A stretch of 64,000 bases of DNA from Triatoma infestans (Eukaryota > Arthropoda > Insecta > Hemiptera > Reduviidae), in contig JAAEAF010008043.1 in NCBI GenBank assembly GCA_011037195.1, forward strand, positions 35,054 through 99,053. Reading direction: 5' to 3'. A model generated the notes under the pieces. It had not been told where the DNA came from, did not search any database, and saw only the letters and a program-made list of their open reading frames with translations. Position numbers and translations under genes: made by a program. Below, piece by piece: positions 35,310-48,476 of the stretch. The first letter of the stretch is position 1. Each line of letters begins with the position of its first letter.

Positions 35310-35525
35310 ACGAAATATAAGGATGGTTAAACGGAAATATAAAATTTGAAGTTCCTGTGATTTTTTTTCAGTTTTTGAGATATTTTGTTCGCAATTTTAC
35401 ACACGCACACACACACATGCACAAACCTTTCGGTAAAAACATTTGTTTTCGTATTCAGGAAACCGCAAAACATTTACTTCCGGAAAAAATTCAATTTAGA
35501 AAATATCTGACAAGAATTACAGAAG
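35310..35525 (-). repeat. Family R relic (minus)
   Basis: Contains AAACGGAAATATAAAATTTG, the CA-rich stretch, ACTTCCGGAAAAAATTC and a GAAGTAAAAAAAAGG end. It keeps only the ACTTTCTC-end third of the element and is strongly diverged. Confidence 0.5.
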
Positions 35526-35529
35526 TAAA

Positions 35530-36276
35530 AAAAAGGAAAAAAGAAAATGTGGTTGAAAAGCTTAATTTAATAACAAATATTCTTTGAAATATTTCAATTA
35601 TTATTCATTATAATATAAATATCTTTAAAAGTTTGCTTGTGAATTGTGTGAAAGTCATCAGATTGTGTGAGAAAGTTTTCTTTTGTTAGTGGAAACTTAT
35701 CCTAATAAGTTCTATTCCCTAAAGGATTAGGCTACAGTCTTGATTTTATATTGTTCTTCTTCGTTGTGACTGACTAACTTAATTACAACTCTCTTTCCTT
35801 TCCTTACTACTTCTACAGGAAATTGCTCTTTGTTAACATCCTAAACAGTTATTATTCATTCTACAAAAACAATATTATTTTCCATCAATAAATATTAACA
35901 GTTATCTCCATTCATTGATTTAACATCTAGGATATTATAATATTTTCCAGTGAAATTCAACTTTTTTTCAAATTACATCAATAACATGTAATATTTTGAA
36001 TAAATTTTATTTATACACAAATTACAACTCACTTCCCTAAATTCCTCCTATCCAATCTCTCTAAACATCAAAAACGCATATCCCAATCACAACTTTCCAT
36101 CTAACTCGAACAAAACACCCTCTTATATGCCTTAAATCCGGTTTCCGCCATAGTTATTCCACCAATCCGTTTTCCTTAAAATTTCCCACATCCTAAAGCC
36201 GGCCTTAGATCAACAGACGCTCATAATTCTTATCCTAATTAGACTTTCAAAGCTATCGATCTCCAGACTATATTAT
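35530..36276. other. AT-rich intergenic stretch
   Basis: No gene recognised. Confidence 0.4.
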
Positions 36277-37287
36277 TGTAACGTTTTTCCCTCTAAACTA
36301 GCTACTGCAACTAGTTTTAAGTAGATTCGTATAGATAAAATACTCTAAACTTCAATAAAGAAAACACCAATTTATTGTTATACACAATAAATTACAAAAT
36401 ACAACACTTAATAATAATTACTTCACAGTTTAAACCACAAAAGTTCACTTTTTATACACTTTTCACAAACTAGTGACTTCGTTTTTAACTGGAAAACTCT
36501 CTCAACTTTCTGCGGTCCCACTATTTGTACCGGTGGAGAATCCTTCCAGAAAGAACTAGAGCGCGTCGCCAGTGCTTCCTAGCGGCCACTAAGAGAACTT
36601 GAGGTTCGTACTTCCTCTCCTAGATGGCACCACTGGCTGCGTTACAATATCCTCCTTTCCATACTCCGTAATCTCTCTCCTTGTGTAGTAGGTTATCCGT
36701 TTTCCAATCCTTTCATTTAGAACGAACCCAATATGTTGTTACCCCAATCCAACCTCCAAACAAACTCCTTTTCCTGACTTGTGTTCCACAGTGTTCCTTT
36801 CTACCCCCTACCTTCTTTTCCTTTACATCAACAATCTCCCACAATCCGGATATTGTGGGAGATACTGGTAGATACCAGATACTGGTTGTGTGACATGACA
36901 ATCCATTACACTCAGTAAATGGTGGATTTTTTTTGAAAGGAAATCTTTTCCTTACGCTAATTTTGATCTTTCCGTCGTATTGATTATCCGTCGTAGTGGA
37001 TATTGATTTTGTTTCTGACCGGTTTACGGATTTTCATCCATCGTCAGAGCAAATTCACCAAGTTCGTGTAGAGAGTTCACTTCAACGTAGTTGATTACGT
37101 TGAAGTGAACTCTCTACACGAACTTGGTGAATTTGCTCTGACGATGGAAGAAAATCCGTAAACCGGTCAGAAACAAAATTAATATGCATTCTAGACGGAT
37201 AAAATACCAGAAAATATTATTTAATTAAAATTGTAATTTTAATTGAAATTATTAAAAGAAATTAATACGTGATAAAATAAACAATTT
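36277..37287 (+). mobile_element. TRIM-like element E (copy 1): LTR-like block plus non-coding internal region
   Basis: The first 370 bp (36277-36646) begin TGTAACG and end CGTTACA, an LTR-like block. It is followed by about 640 bp of non-coding sequence also present at 43965-44518. The shared unit runs to AAATAAACAATTT at 37287. No coding capacity is seen, so a terminal-repeat retrotransposon in miniature is my best guess. This copy has no second LTR-like block. The inverted-arm element H2 lies inside. Confidence 0.5.
36983..37204. mobile_element. Inverted-arm element H2 (near-perfect palindrome)
   Basis: Arms of about 90-100 bp meet at a short centre near 37088-37095 and are almost perfect inverted copies. 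Each arm has CTGACGATGG + hairpin + TAAACCGGTCAG (plus strand from 37138; minus strand ending near 37015). The motif layout matches H1 although the sequences differ. Outer tips pair as TATCCGTC/GACGGATA. Confidence 0.65.
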
Positions 37288-38195
37288 GTTTTACATTTTT
37301 GTAATTTTTTATAGCTTAACTACTTATGTTGAAGTTCTATCCCATTTCTAAAGTTTAAACGCCTCTAACCCCGGCTGGTTTAACAATATAGTATGAAACA
37401 CATAGGATAAATGGCTCTCCTTTGGTAACTGGGTAAACCCTGGCTTTATAAATCTTGTATTGGAACACCCCTGGCCCGTCTGTGAGTTTAATGAACATAC
37501 TCCCCCATACTCCCCCATACTAGTTATACATAATAAGAGAGAGAGAGAATTTAGAGGAGGATTAATGAACATCCTTTTGCATTAAATACCCCTTTTCAGT
37601 AGTATGTAGTATAACACTTAACTTGGTCGAAAATAATGTGGATCTAATTTCTATTATACAGCCTACTCATTTAATAAATATCTTTTGGAATTTGGCCAGG
37701 GTAAATTTTGTATTCATACTAGGCTAATCAAATGTTTGGGTTTATTTAAAATATCGTAATTTATGAATTTATGGAATTTTCCAAATTTTCCTTTACTAAT
37801 TTATTATAAAACAGTTATTTTAATTAAAATAATATTTCTAAACACCATTTTTAAGAAATATGATATCTAATGAGGAGGAAGTTTAAGATTCTTATAACCA
37901 GAAGATTGAGAAGGTTGAAATTCTTATAACTGCCTATTTGTTTTATAAAACTCCTCGCTTGTTTTTAAACAAACTTCTTCCAGACGGTCAACAAGTCCTT
38001 ATAAGTAAATAATATTAATCAGTTAGCTGTGTTGGCCTCTTTTAAAGATTGTGTACCTAAACTGTGTCGCAAAAATGAAGCGATGATGAGTACACTGTGG
38101 GCGTATATACAGTATATCCAGCTGCTACAAATATTTAATTAAATCATAAATAAATGATGCCATATTTTTCATTGTAAAATCAATAATTTTAATAA
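37288..38195. other. AT-rich intergenic stretch
   Basis: No gene recognised; a short direct repeat of ATACTCCCCC lies near 37498-37515. Confidence 0.4.
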
Positions 38196-38197
38196 TC

Positions 38198-38975
38198 ACA
38201 TTTTTTACTTCTTTCACTCCTATTAAGAGGAAGTATTTGTAATCGTGTCAAATTTCCGATATCGAGTTTTCACCGGAAATATCCGTTTTAAGGTCTACTG
38301 AGTCCAAAAAAATTGTTTTTTGAAAATGGTGTCTGTGTGGGTGTGTATTTGAACAGCATAGCAAAAAACGAAAAATTGTAGAAAGTTGAAACTTGATATT
38401 CCGTCTAGATATCATTACGGGATCCGACAGTAGGTCATCTATCAAAATTCCTCAACCGGAAGTACCAGTTTACTAAACTTTTTTTTTTCACTTTTTTGCG
38501 ATTTTCTCAAACGATTTATTTCAAACTCGCCACATCAACTACACATACAAAGATCTACAACTTTTATTTAAAACATTTCTCTGGGAAAATTGATTTAAGT
38601 GCACTTTTTGTGGAGGGATGGGGGTTAGGTTTTCCTCTAAACTGCTATTTCAGATTACTATACAATTCTGTCATCTAAATAATATAAATTAGAATTAAAT
38701 GTGTTGCAGAAATGGCCTTGTTTGCAATAAGTCGGATTACCGGAAATGGGTTTTTATTAAAATGTATTTTTCGGTTTCTGGTATTCTTCTCGAAAACGGC
38801 TCCAACGATTTTCTTTAAACTAAGTATGTGAACTATACATATAAAGAGCTACAACTTTTATTTGAAACATTTCTGCTGGTAAAGTCATTTAAAGAGAGCT
38901 TTTGAGGGTGGGGTGGGATTATGTTTTTCTCTAAAATGCTATCATAGTTGATTATAGAATTCTACCATGTTAGAA
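38198..38975 (+). repeat. Family R, copy lacking the CCAGA end
   Basis: Starts TTTTTACTTCTTTCACTCC, contains the first block, an ACCGGAAGTACCAG module and a diverged second module (ACCGGAAATGGG), and stops after the GATTATAGAATTCTACCAT segment. Confidence 0.65.
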
Positions 38976-38979
38976 ACCA

Positions 38980-40665
38980 ACTATGATGTTAGAAATTTAA
39001 TCAGCTGTTGCAGAATGATAACAGAGTAAAGCAAGGTACAGTAACAAGGTCGAACATCAACATCTCTTGATTCGTTCTGAATATAATTTTTTGTAATAAT
39101 GTGAACATCTTCGTGTAGTTTTACTTTTTGAAGATGCGCTTGGTTACAATTATTTTATTTCATCTTTGTTAAAAGCAAATTTTGGAGCATTGCGTTGAGA
39201 ATTAGTAATAGCAGCTGCCTTGATTGCTAGTTCAAGTGTGTGAATTTAACTCAATTAATATTGTTTCTTAACTTTTAATCGTTGATTTTTTAAACTGACT
39301 GAAACACTGAATGAATTTGCCTTGGTTTTTCTGATCACATTGTTTCCAACTCTTGGTAGGAGCTACAGAGACAGCTTTTATGGGGAAGCTTGGTTCTCTA
39401 AGTTGTAGTCCATTCGTCCGCAGAACGCAGAGAGAGAGAGAGATAAGATTCACTGAAGGGTATGCATAGCTGCGTTGTGTATAAATAACGGCCGATATCA
39501 GCGCCTAATGCCCACTGTAGTAAATTTTATCACCAGAGGATTGATTCAATTACGTTTGTCATCACAGAAATAATCATGTTGGAAATAAGGAGCTGCAGAA
39601 TGTGGAAGTCAACTGATGAACCAGGAACCACTGACGATACAGGCAAAAGATCAGAATTAATTAAAAAAAAAATGCCGTGACGAATATAATCCTAGATATT
39701 ATTTAGCATTGCAGACCTATATTCAATAATTTTATTATTGTATTATTAATTTTATTACAGAAAAAATAAAAAAAATAGTTTATATTCGAAGAAATACAAT
39801 AGCCAAGTAAATGGCACTAATATATGATTGGCCTTCAATAGCTATTATAGCAGATTGTAAATAGAGAAAGAGCGAGAGATCCTATTTATGGCAATACCAT
39901 CCTTTCATCGCGATTGTCTGACAGCACAATTGTCATAAATTTTAGTGGTATTTAGAAGCGCCCACATTTCTCTATATATAGATTTCACCCACTGGATTAG
40001 GACATTAATTATAACCATCTCAATTGCAATGGACATCATTTTTAAAATGATATATATATAATATGCTTTGTTTGTTATCGATCGAATTAAAAAATCGAAC
40101 ATAAATTTATTTATGTTTAATACTTCATAACTTAAAAGAATGTTTTTCATTTTTAGCTAAAATTACGAAATCGATCGTAATTTGCTTTATTAGTCGCCAT
40201 CATGAATTAAAAAAAAAAAAAATGAAACTTAATGAATAAAACTTCATTAAAATTCAAACGGGATCTGCCATAATATTATGACAGTTGCAACATGCGTAGA
40301 ATACGATTTTCCATTTTTTTCACCCACCTCATAATGGTAACTAGATTTATCAATAACAATTCACGCTCACGCTGAAATCAGCCTAAATAGGTATTTAATT
40401 GTCTGGATTTATGTTCAATAAAGGCATTGTTGAAAGCTTTAACCATGGTCTTATTTCAGTAGTTTGTCTATTTAATTCTAGTTGGAGTTATTATTTAATT
40501 TAAGTGAATAGATAGAGAGGTATTGACTAAGTAGAAGAAGAAGAAGGAGAAGATAAAATAAATAATTTATTATATAATGTTACTCAATAAAAAAAGCTAT
40601 TAGGCTGATTTTAAATTATTATAATTGACGGTTTATTATTAAAGCTGAAGGACATCCTTTCTAGT
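38980..40665. other. Intergenic stretch; H2-related scrap
   Basis: No gene. A segment at about 39680-39735 (TTAGCATTGCAGACC) resembles sequence just outside H2 at 49455-49490, suggesting the H2 family is longer than its palindrome. Confidence 0.35.
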
Positions 40666-40669
40666 ACCT

Positions 40670-41563
40670 ACTAGTTAATCCTAAAGTCCTATCTCTCAGA
40701 AAGATTCTTCCAAGTCTGGAAAGGCATCGCATTCGCTTCCATCCTTCCCATTCAAGCCGGCGTACCCCATGGTAGCATCCTTGCAGCTCTTCTTTATTTA
40801 ATATATTCAGATATCCCCACTCACCCAAATACTTCAGTATTCACATTCGCCGATGATGCGGCAATCTTGTCACCCACTCCGACTCTGTTTTTGCTATACG
40901 TTCGCTTCAACCTCATCCTACACTATTTGAAACTTGGCTTATAAGTGGAAAATTAAAGTAAATAAAAATAAATGCAAATATATTACATTCACCTTACATG
41001 GAATCCTCACACAGACTCAAGCGCTGCGACATCAAAAATCGTTTTCGGCTATTTCAAAGACTCCTCGGCAATCGGTCTAAATTATCTCTTTGGAATAAAA
41101 GACTATTATACACATCCTTAGTAAGACCTCTATGGACGTATGGGCTAGAACTGTACGGGACGGCAAAGCGTTTCAACCTGAACCGAATCCAAACCCTTCA
41201 AACAAAAGTCCTCCGACATATCACAAATTGTCTCTATTACGTATCCCTATCTCATCTTACGCACTGATCTCAACATTCCCTTCGTCTCCACCCTTGCCTC
41301 TATTTACAACAGACTTCATTCCAGAATTAATCTCACTCTAACCCTCTAGCCCAGACACTCTCATCTCACACTCTCCCAGGAAACATATAACGACTCTTAA
41401 AGCTCCAATGGCCCCGCGACCTCATAATTAATTAATGGTATTCATCACTGGATGATTACCATTCAAGACCATCACGTCACATTCTCTTTATACAACATAT
41501 TTACTTATTGTATTTTGAATATGCAGTTGTCAATTTCCAATAAATAAATAAATAAATAAAAGA
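40670..41563 (+). pseudogene. Jockey-type retrotransposon, truncated and decayed
   Basis: Plus-strand frames give ASILPIQAGVPHGSILAALL, FTFADDAAILSPT (YADD box with Phe for Tyr), then after stops and shifts SHRLKRCDIKNRFRLFQRLL, LWTYGLELYGTAKRFNLNRI, VLRHITN and a C-terminal tail near 41265-41430. It ends in a tail of TAAA units (41540-41563), as usual for Jockey elements. The 5' half is missing. Confidence 0.8.
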
Positions 41564-43566
41564 TTATAATTAAAACATACTGTTTTTTATATAATAAGAG
41601 TGTGCTATTGTTTGAATACTTGGACATTTGGTTTATTCCAGTAGAAACTTACGAGAGCCGATTTTGTGGGAGGTGGTAGTTGGTTTACTTTTCCACCATC
41701 CACCATTTACGTTTCCCCAGTTATCTGAGAAAAGCAACAGAGCGTGTAGAAAGCTTATCTGAAACTTTTAGTCTCTAAAGTTTCTATAGCGTATCTAAGA
41801 AAAGACGATAGGTATATACAGGTGTATGTAAGTATACATTGGATTGGTATAACAATAAGAATCTGTACAGTATTAGTTCTTTTTTCTTGTTTTTCTTTAT
41901 ATATATATATGTGTGTGTGTTTTCTTGAAGTAAGTTCAGGCGGAACTTAAAGCTCAGTCTATTAAACAAAACAAAAAAAAAACTTCAGCAAACTTTTTCA
42001 ACTAATATACATATATAGGTTCATGGTTATACAACTCTCTAACCAATTCTCTCTGTAGTTTTCTTGAATTTTTCATCCTTTTCTCTCGCTTTTTCTCTTT
42101 AACATAAACAAAAAGAAAGTATATTTATAGATACAAATATATAATTCAAGTTTTGTTATTGGTGAAAATTCTGTTACTCACCCCAGCTTGCTTCTCTTAC
42201 ACATTTATTCACAATTTCTACAAAAACTTCTTAGCTTCTCTAAAGAGAAGAAAAACTTTGAATTGATTGAGGGACTTATGTATTCTTTCATACAGAAATA
42301 ATTATTAAATCTAAAACTACCTTCATGTTGAGTTAGCTTCGATTAGGGCCATGAAGTGGTAAATAATTGTGGCTTGCATTATTTTAGTGCAGCCCGTAAT
42401 GATTTAGGGCGTTCATCTGCAAAACGAAAGGCGTCCCTTATAGTTAAAAGTGCGATAAAATCAATAATATTTAATGAAGATAGAACGATTGCCTTAATTT
42501 CTTTCGCAGAACCGATCGCTTTCTAAAAAAAATTAATTTCATCTCGGACCCCGGCACACGTTCTACAGTTGTTCTAGATTTATGAAACAAGCCAGAATGA
42601 TTCAAAATAATAAAAAAAAAAAAACTTAAATATACATATAACTGTAAAGCCAATTCTTTCGAGGGATAGCCCATGTAGGTTTTTTACCAGAAAGAGGAGG
42701 AAACGGCACTGCATACGCAGTGTCTGTGTGAGGGGCTTTTGTGGCTGAGGTTTCGCCTCTTTAGTGAAGTGAAGCTGACGCCTGCAAGCTTCTTACAGGG
42801 ACTCCTCTCGAGACTGTTCAGTCTTATGAAGCAGACAGATAGGTCTCGAGAGTGCGCTCCTCGGACCACCCAGAGGATCCCCTCCCCCTTGCAGCCAAAA
42901 GTCTAGGGACAGGGCTACTTGCCTACTTGAATGTACGGCAACGCCTTCTATTTCAATCCCTTAGTAAATGGCAGTTTCTGTGTAATTCAAAGGTTCTCCA
43001 GAATTTCTTGAAATAAATTTTTCCCAAAAAATCTTGAATAAAGTTTCAAATAAAATTGATAAGTTTAAATCTGGTTAATAAGATAAAAGAAAAAAAAAAA
43101 AAAACAAAACTGATACAGCCATTTTCGTGAAAATTGAAAAAGCCTATAGAAATTCCAGCAGCCTATTATTAACTTCCAATTAATCTCAATTTTTTTACAC
43201 TTGAAAGAAAAACTGAACGTGCAATTTTCTTTCCCAGAAACCTACAAATGTAAATTTCCAGGAGATATATTTATCAGAAAATGTAATACATTATTTGGTG
43301 GCTTGTTCAAAGTAAGGGCAATTCAGCAGAGGGGTGGGGGGAATGGAGTAATATGTACTTTATGGGTAAATTATTGCTCTATGGATTTAAGCCGACTTAA
43401 GAACTGTGAGTATTTATTGGCCATGGTTAAAATCTGAGTTACGATAACATAAACAAGAAATATTAATAATATTTGAAGGAATACAGTATGTGAAATAGTG
43501 AGAATTACTAGCATATTTCTATGCAGCTGCGTTAAAATTATGTATTAAAATTTATTTTATAAATAT
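41564..43566. other. Intergenic stretch with one GC-rich island
   Basis: Mostly AT-rich. The island at about 42665-42915 is clearly richer in G+C than its surroundings and may be a fragment of an old insertion, but its frames resemble nothing I know. Confidence 0.35.
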
Positions 43567-44728
43567 TGTAACTTTTTCCCTCTAGACTAGCTGTTGCAAC
43601 TGGTTTTAAGTGGGTTTGTATAGATAAAATACTCTAAACTTCAATAAAGAAAACACCAATTTATTGTTATATATAATAAATTACAAAATACAACACTTAT
43701 AATAATTACTTCACAGTTTAAACCACAAAAGTTCACTTTGTTCACTTTTTATACACTTTCCACAAAGTAGGTGACTTCGTTTGTAACTGGAAAAACTCTC
43801 TCAACTCTCTGTGGTCCCACTATTTATGCCGGTGGGGAATCTTCTAGAATCTTCTCAATCCTTCCAAAAAGAACTACAGCGCGTCGCCAGTGCTTCCTAG
43901 CGGCCACTAAGAGAACTTGAGTTTCCTACTTCCTCTCCTAGATGGCACCACTGGCTGCGTTACAATATCCTCCTTTCCATACTCCGTAATCTCTCTCCTT
44001 GTGTAGTAGCGTTATCCGTTTTCCAATCCTTTCATTTAGAACGAACCCATTATGTTGTTTCCCCCAGTCCAACCTCCAAACAAACTCCTTCTCCTGATTT
44101 GTGTTCCACAGAGTTCCTTTCCATCCCCTACCTTATTTTCCGCTTACATCTACAATCTCCCACAATCCTGATATTGTGGGAGATACTGGTAGATACCAGA
44201 TACTGGTAGTGAGAGACATGACAATCCATTACACTCAGTAAATGGTGGATTTTTTTTGAAAGGAAATCTTTTCCTTACGCTAATTTTGATCTTTCCGTCG
44301 TATTGATTATCCGTCGTAGTGGATATTGATTTTGTTTCTGACCGGTTTACGGATTTTCATCCATCGTCAGAGCAAACTCACCAAGTTCGTGAAGAGAGTC
44401 CACTTCAACGCAGTTGATTACGTTGAAGGATAAAATACCAGACAAAATTATTTAATTAAAAATGTAATTTTAATTGAAATTATATAAAGAAATTAATACG
44501 TGATAAAATAAACAATTTTATCACGTATTAATTTCGTAATATCACGTAACAATTGGGAAAACTTTCCCAACTCTCTGCGGTCCCACTATTTATACCGGTG
44601 GGGAATCTTCTAGAACTTCCTCGATTTTTCTAGAGAAAACTAGAGCGCCGCCAGCGCTTCCAGCGGTCACTAGGAGAACCTTAGGTACCTGCCTTCTCTC
44701 CTAGATGGCACTACTGGCTGCGTTACAG
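43567..44728 (+). mobile_element. TRIM-like element E (copy 2) with partial second LTR
   Basis: An LTR-like block TGTAAC...CGTTACA (43567-43964) is followed by the internal region shared with copy 1, then by a third LTR-like 3' half (about 44537-44728, ending GCGTTACA). The order LTR - non-coding internal - LTR supports a TRIM-type element with a 5'-deleted right LTR. ATAT precedes the element and GTAT follows it. H2's right arm is deleted here. Confidence 0.55.
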
Positions 44729-44814
44729 TATATAGCTATTCATTGTGATAAATGAAAATTTATTACAAAATACAATTATTGTCTAACCTTGTTTGTGATA
44801 GATATTTTTATATG

Positions 44815-45095
44815 TATAGGTTGATTGCGAAGTTTGAAGAAAATCGTCACAGGTCACTTCGAGAAAATCTCAAAAAACTAAAAAAAAAAAATCAGTCAGT
44901 AAAATCGCATTTCCAATTGATGGATTATGTCTCAATCTTCGAGTTAGATTTGATGGTAGTGATACCTAAACAGAGTTTTAGGCTTAAGCTTATTACGATT
45001 TCCATTTTTTGACTCAGTTGGTTCAAAGAATCATAAAACTAGTCACTAAAAACAGTTTTTTGGTTCGTATTCAACATATCTCAATACCTTCCTTT
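44815..45095 (-). repeat. Family R relic (minus, old)
   Basis: Shares GTTTGAAGAAAATCGTC, CAGTCAGTAAAATCGCA and GTGATACCTAAAC with the R consensus in minus orientation. Heavily diverged. Confidence 0.45.
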
Positions 45096-45415
45096 ACTTT
45101 GGTGAAAACATATATTTTGAAATATTAATTGATACGAACACAGTATTTCCTCTGCAAGTAAAAAGAAGATGAAGTTCAATACCATGCAAAACTGTAAACG
45201 GAAGAAAGATCCGGTAAAGTTATAAGTTTTTATTACTAGTGAATTACATATTAATGTCTGAAAACATTGTTGAAGTTTAATTTAATGTTATATTAATTTT
45301 AAAACAAATATTGAAGATAATAATTTATACTTTACTTTAATTTTATTAATATATTTCAATAGTGCTTTCCAAATCTTAAAATTTTTCTAAGAGCAAATTG
45401 ACGATAACAATAATG

Positions 45416-45560
45416 ATTTTTACTTTCTCTTAATAAGAGAAAGTATTGCGTTTCTTGCCAGATTTTTCGAATTTGAGTTTGCATCGGAAATTCATGTTTT
45501 GGGGTCTGCTGAATCTGGTGTGAAACATTCACAAGACATTCTCTTACTTACTCCAATGTA
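45416..45560 (+). repeat. Family R internal-deletion derivative
   Basis: The first ~110 bp of R (ACTTTCTCTTAATAAGAG ... TTTTGGGGTCTGCTGAAT) joins directly to an inverted copy of the other end (AATCTGGTGTGAAACATTC). The result is a short element with both ends derived from R but inverted relative to the normal order. Confidence 0.5.
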
Positions 45561-45689
45561 CATAGTTACATAGTCTTTAGTTTTTTCGAACTCTGATATA
45601 TAATAACGCTTCTACTTTCTATAATTTATCAATTTACATAATTTATTAATTTACAGACAAAACATAAATTTCTACAATTTATTTGTGCT

Positions 45690-45967
45690 CATCATAGTTG
45701 ATTATACGATTCTACCATCCAAACAAAATTAATTAGAAATAAATAGACGGCTAAAATGCCGAGTTTCAAGAAAAATTAATAAACCGGAAGTGCGTTTTTA
45801 CTGAACAGTTTTTTTTTTTCAGTTTTTGCGCTTTTCTCCCCAATAACACTGACGAATTTCATTAAATTTGGTGTACTTAACTATAAAATTTGTCAATTAC
45901 AATTTGGAAAACTGGAGTAAGAGAAAGGTATGTGAGTGTTTCATATCAGATTTTTTTTTTTTTAAAT
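45690..45967 (+). repeat. Family R, CCAGA-end fragment
   Basis: Starts in the second module (CATAGTTGATTATACGATTC), includes ACCGGAAGTGCG and ends with GGAGTAAGAGAAAGG, hairpin and a T run. Truncated at the other end, unlike most partial copies. Confidence 0.6.
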
Positions 45968-46189
45968 GACGTCGAATGGAAGTTCGTTGACTGGGACAGT
46001 TTAACATAATCGCTGACAATAAAGGATACCAACCAATAATTGAAAATTTTTGATAGAAAAAGGGTTGTTTAAAGATTAATAAGGCGGTTTAAATGATGAC
46101 GAAACATGGAGGATAAGAAATAATGAATTGAAGGTATATACTGGAAAACAAGAAGAGTACATTAAACAGAACATTAAATCTTTTACAAT

Positions 46190-46440
46190 CCAGTAGGCCG
46201 GTCTTGCAACAAAAATGGAATAGAAGAGGATGTTCGAAAGCTTGATGGATGCAAGTGTGATGGGGAAAGTATTAAGAAGACACCTTAGGAAACTGATTAG
46301 ATGAAGTGCAGTCTAAGCTGAGAGTGTGGGTGTGACAAATTGGAGAACCGTAGAGACAGACAGGAAGTAGTGGGCGGTCAGTAATGACCGTACAGGTTTG
46401 TAGAACCTACAGGAGTAACAGAGGTGTTGGAAATGAGGGC
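46190..46440 (+). pseudogene. Possible RTE-type tail remnant
   Basis: A frame near 46205 reads IEEDVRKLDGC and another near 46330 reads TNWRTVETDRK, then WAVSNDRTGL. This follows the pattern of RTE C-termini (ED...LG...NWR..A.DR..WR). Several stops interrupt it. Confidence 0.35.
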
Positions 46441-47095
46441 TACTTATTCTTGAATCAGTTTCATTCTTCTAGTACTCATTAGAGGTCTCTGCCAACAGAA
46501 ATTTGTAATTACTTTTTTTTCTGTAAGGATAAATATTTGCAATCGTGGCAAATTTCCGCGCAACTTTTCCAGACTATTTTTTTCAAGATTTTCTAAGAAT
46601 TTTCTTGAATAAGTTTCAATGATTTCCTTTAAATTTTGGAATGCTAAGTGCACGAAATATAAACGGAAAAGAATTCAAAATCAAAATATTCAAATAATTC
46701 AATAATATATCCCCAAAACAGGGAAATATTATATCCCAAACCTGTTCTATAATTAAAATCTGGGCATGCTATAGTATAACATACCACTAAAATACTGAGG
46801 AAGTAAATGCAATTAATCATACTGCTAAGACACAATCTATTCAGAACACAAATTACACCCCAATCTTTACTGTAATATTGATTTATTATCTCCGCCGCTT
46901 TTAAAATTAATCAGTCTGACAAAAATACACGGCACTTTCAAATGTAAATTATCTTTGTATCAATTAAAGTTTTTGTTTATTTATAACCTTTTTTTTTTTA
47001 ATGTGGTTGAAAAATGAAAACGATAATTTTATTCCATAGAGAATCATTTAAAAACCATTTAACTAAATTTCCTAAATATGAATTATTTATATACA

Positions 47096-48096
47096 TATAA
47101 AAAAATCTGATGTGAAACACTCACACAACTTTCTCTTACTCCTGAGTTCTCAAAATTATAATTGACAAATTTTATAATTTGTGTACCAAATTTAACGAAA
47201 TTCGTCGAAAACTGAAAAAACTGTTCAGTAAAAGCGCACTTCCGGTTTACTAAAGTTTTTAAAACTCGGAATTTTGGCCACTATTTATTTCTAATTAATT
47301 TTGTTTGGATGATAGAATTGTATAATCAACTGTGATAGCACTTTAAGAGAAAAACATAACCCCACCTCTCCCAGTGCCCTTAAATGAATTTTCCCAGAGA
47401 AATGTTTTAAATACAAGTTATAGATCTTTGTATGCTTAGTTTATATAGGAAGTTTCAAGAAAATTGTCGTCGGAGCCATTTTTGAGAAAATCGCGAAAAA
47501 GTGAAAAAAATCATTTAGTAAAGTGTTAAAGTAAACGTACTTCCGGTTATCCGATTTTTTTCAAACTCGTAATTTCAACAACATATTCAATTCTAATTAA
47601 CATTATTTAGATGACAGAATTGTCCAATAAACTGAAATAGCACTTTAAATGGGAACCTAACCCCACCCCTCCCCCAAAAGTTCCCTTAAATGCATTTTTC
47701 CGGAGAAATGTTTTAAATAAAAGTTGTAGCTCTTTGATTGTGTGGTTGATGTACCTTGTTTAAAGAAAATCGTCGGAGCCATTTTTGAGAAATTCGCAAA
47801 AAAGTAAAAAATTCAACTTGTAAAATGGTACTTCCGGTTGAGGAATTTTGACAAGTAACGTACTGTCAGATTCCATGGTGATACCTAAACGGAATATCAA
47901 GTTTCAACTTTCTACGGTTTTTCGTTTTTGCGCTATGCTGTTCACATACATACATACATACACACACCGACCATTTGCTAAAAACCACTTTTTGGACTCA
48001 AAAAGGACCTCAAAACGGATATTTCCGGTGAAAACTCAATATCGAAAATTTCACACGATTACGATACTTCCTCTTACTGGGAGTGAGAGAAAGTAA
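47096..48096 (-). repeat. Family R, full-length minus copy
   Basis: Both ends are present in reverse order: AATCTGATGTGAAACACTC at the left, GAGTGAGAGAAAGTAAAAAA at the right. Three modules are recognisable (TTCCGGTTTACTAA, CTTCCGGTTATCCG, CTTCCGGTTGAGG). A short CATA/CA microsatellite at 47945-47970 occupies the position of GT arrays in other copies. Confidence 0.75.
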
Positions 48097-48476
48097 AAAA
48101 GTAAAAAAGAAGATAGTTTTACCCTAAAATTTTATTGTAAAAACGTATAAGATTCAAATTTGTAGCTTCCTCTAAGTTATAGAAGTCCTGTTCATTAAGA
48201 TGAAATAGTAAGTTTAAGTAATAAATTATTAAATATTGTGAGTATAATGTGAGTTTAGTGCCCAACTGTACAATACAGAAATACAGTAATATTTATGAAG
48301 AGAAGACTCTTAAATATACCTACGTGTTTTTGAAGAACTTACCAAGCTACAAATTGCAAGATAATAATTTGAATTACATTTTTACCTTTACACCTAAAAT
48401 TTTATTTACTTTATTTTTATCTTCTTATTATAACAGTCTTCCTCCATAACCTAGGGCTATTGGTTTCAGTTTCAGG

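Noticed and set aside
42684..42869. 61-codon minus-strand frame in the GC-rich island
   Set aside because: No motif in any frame of the island; composition alone does not make a gene.
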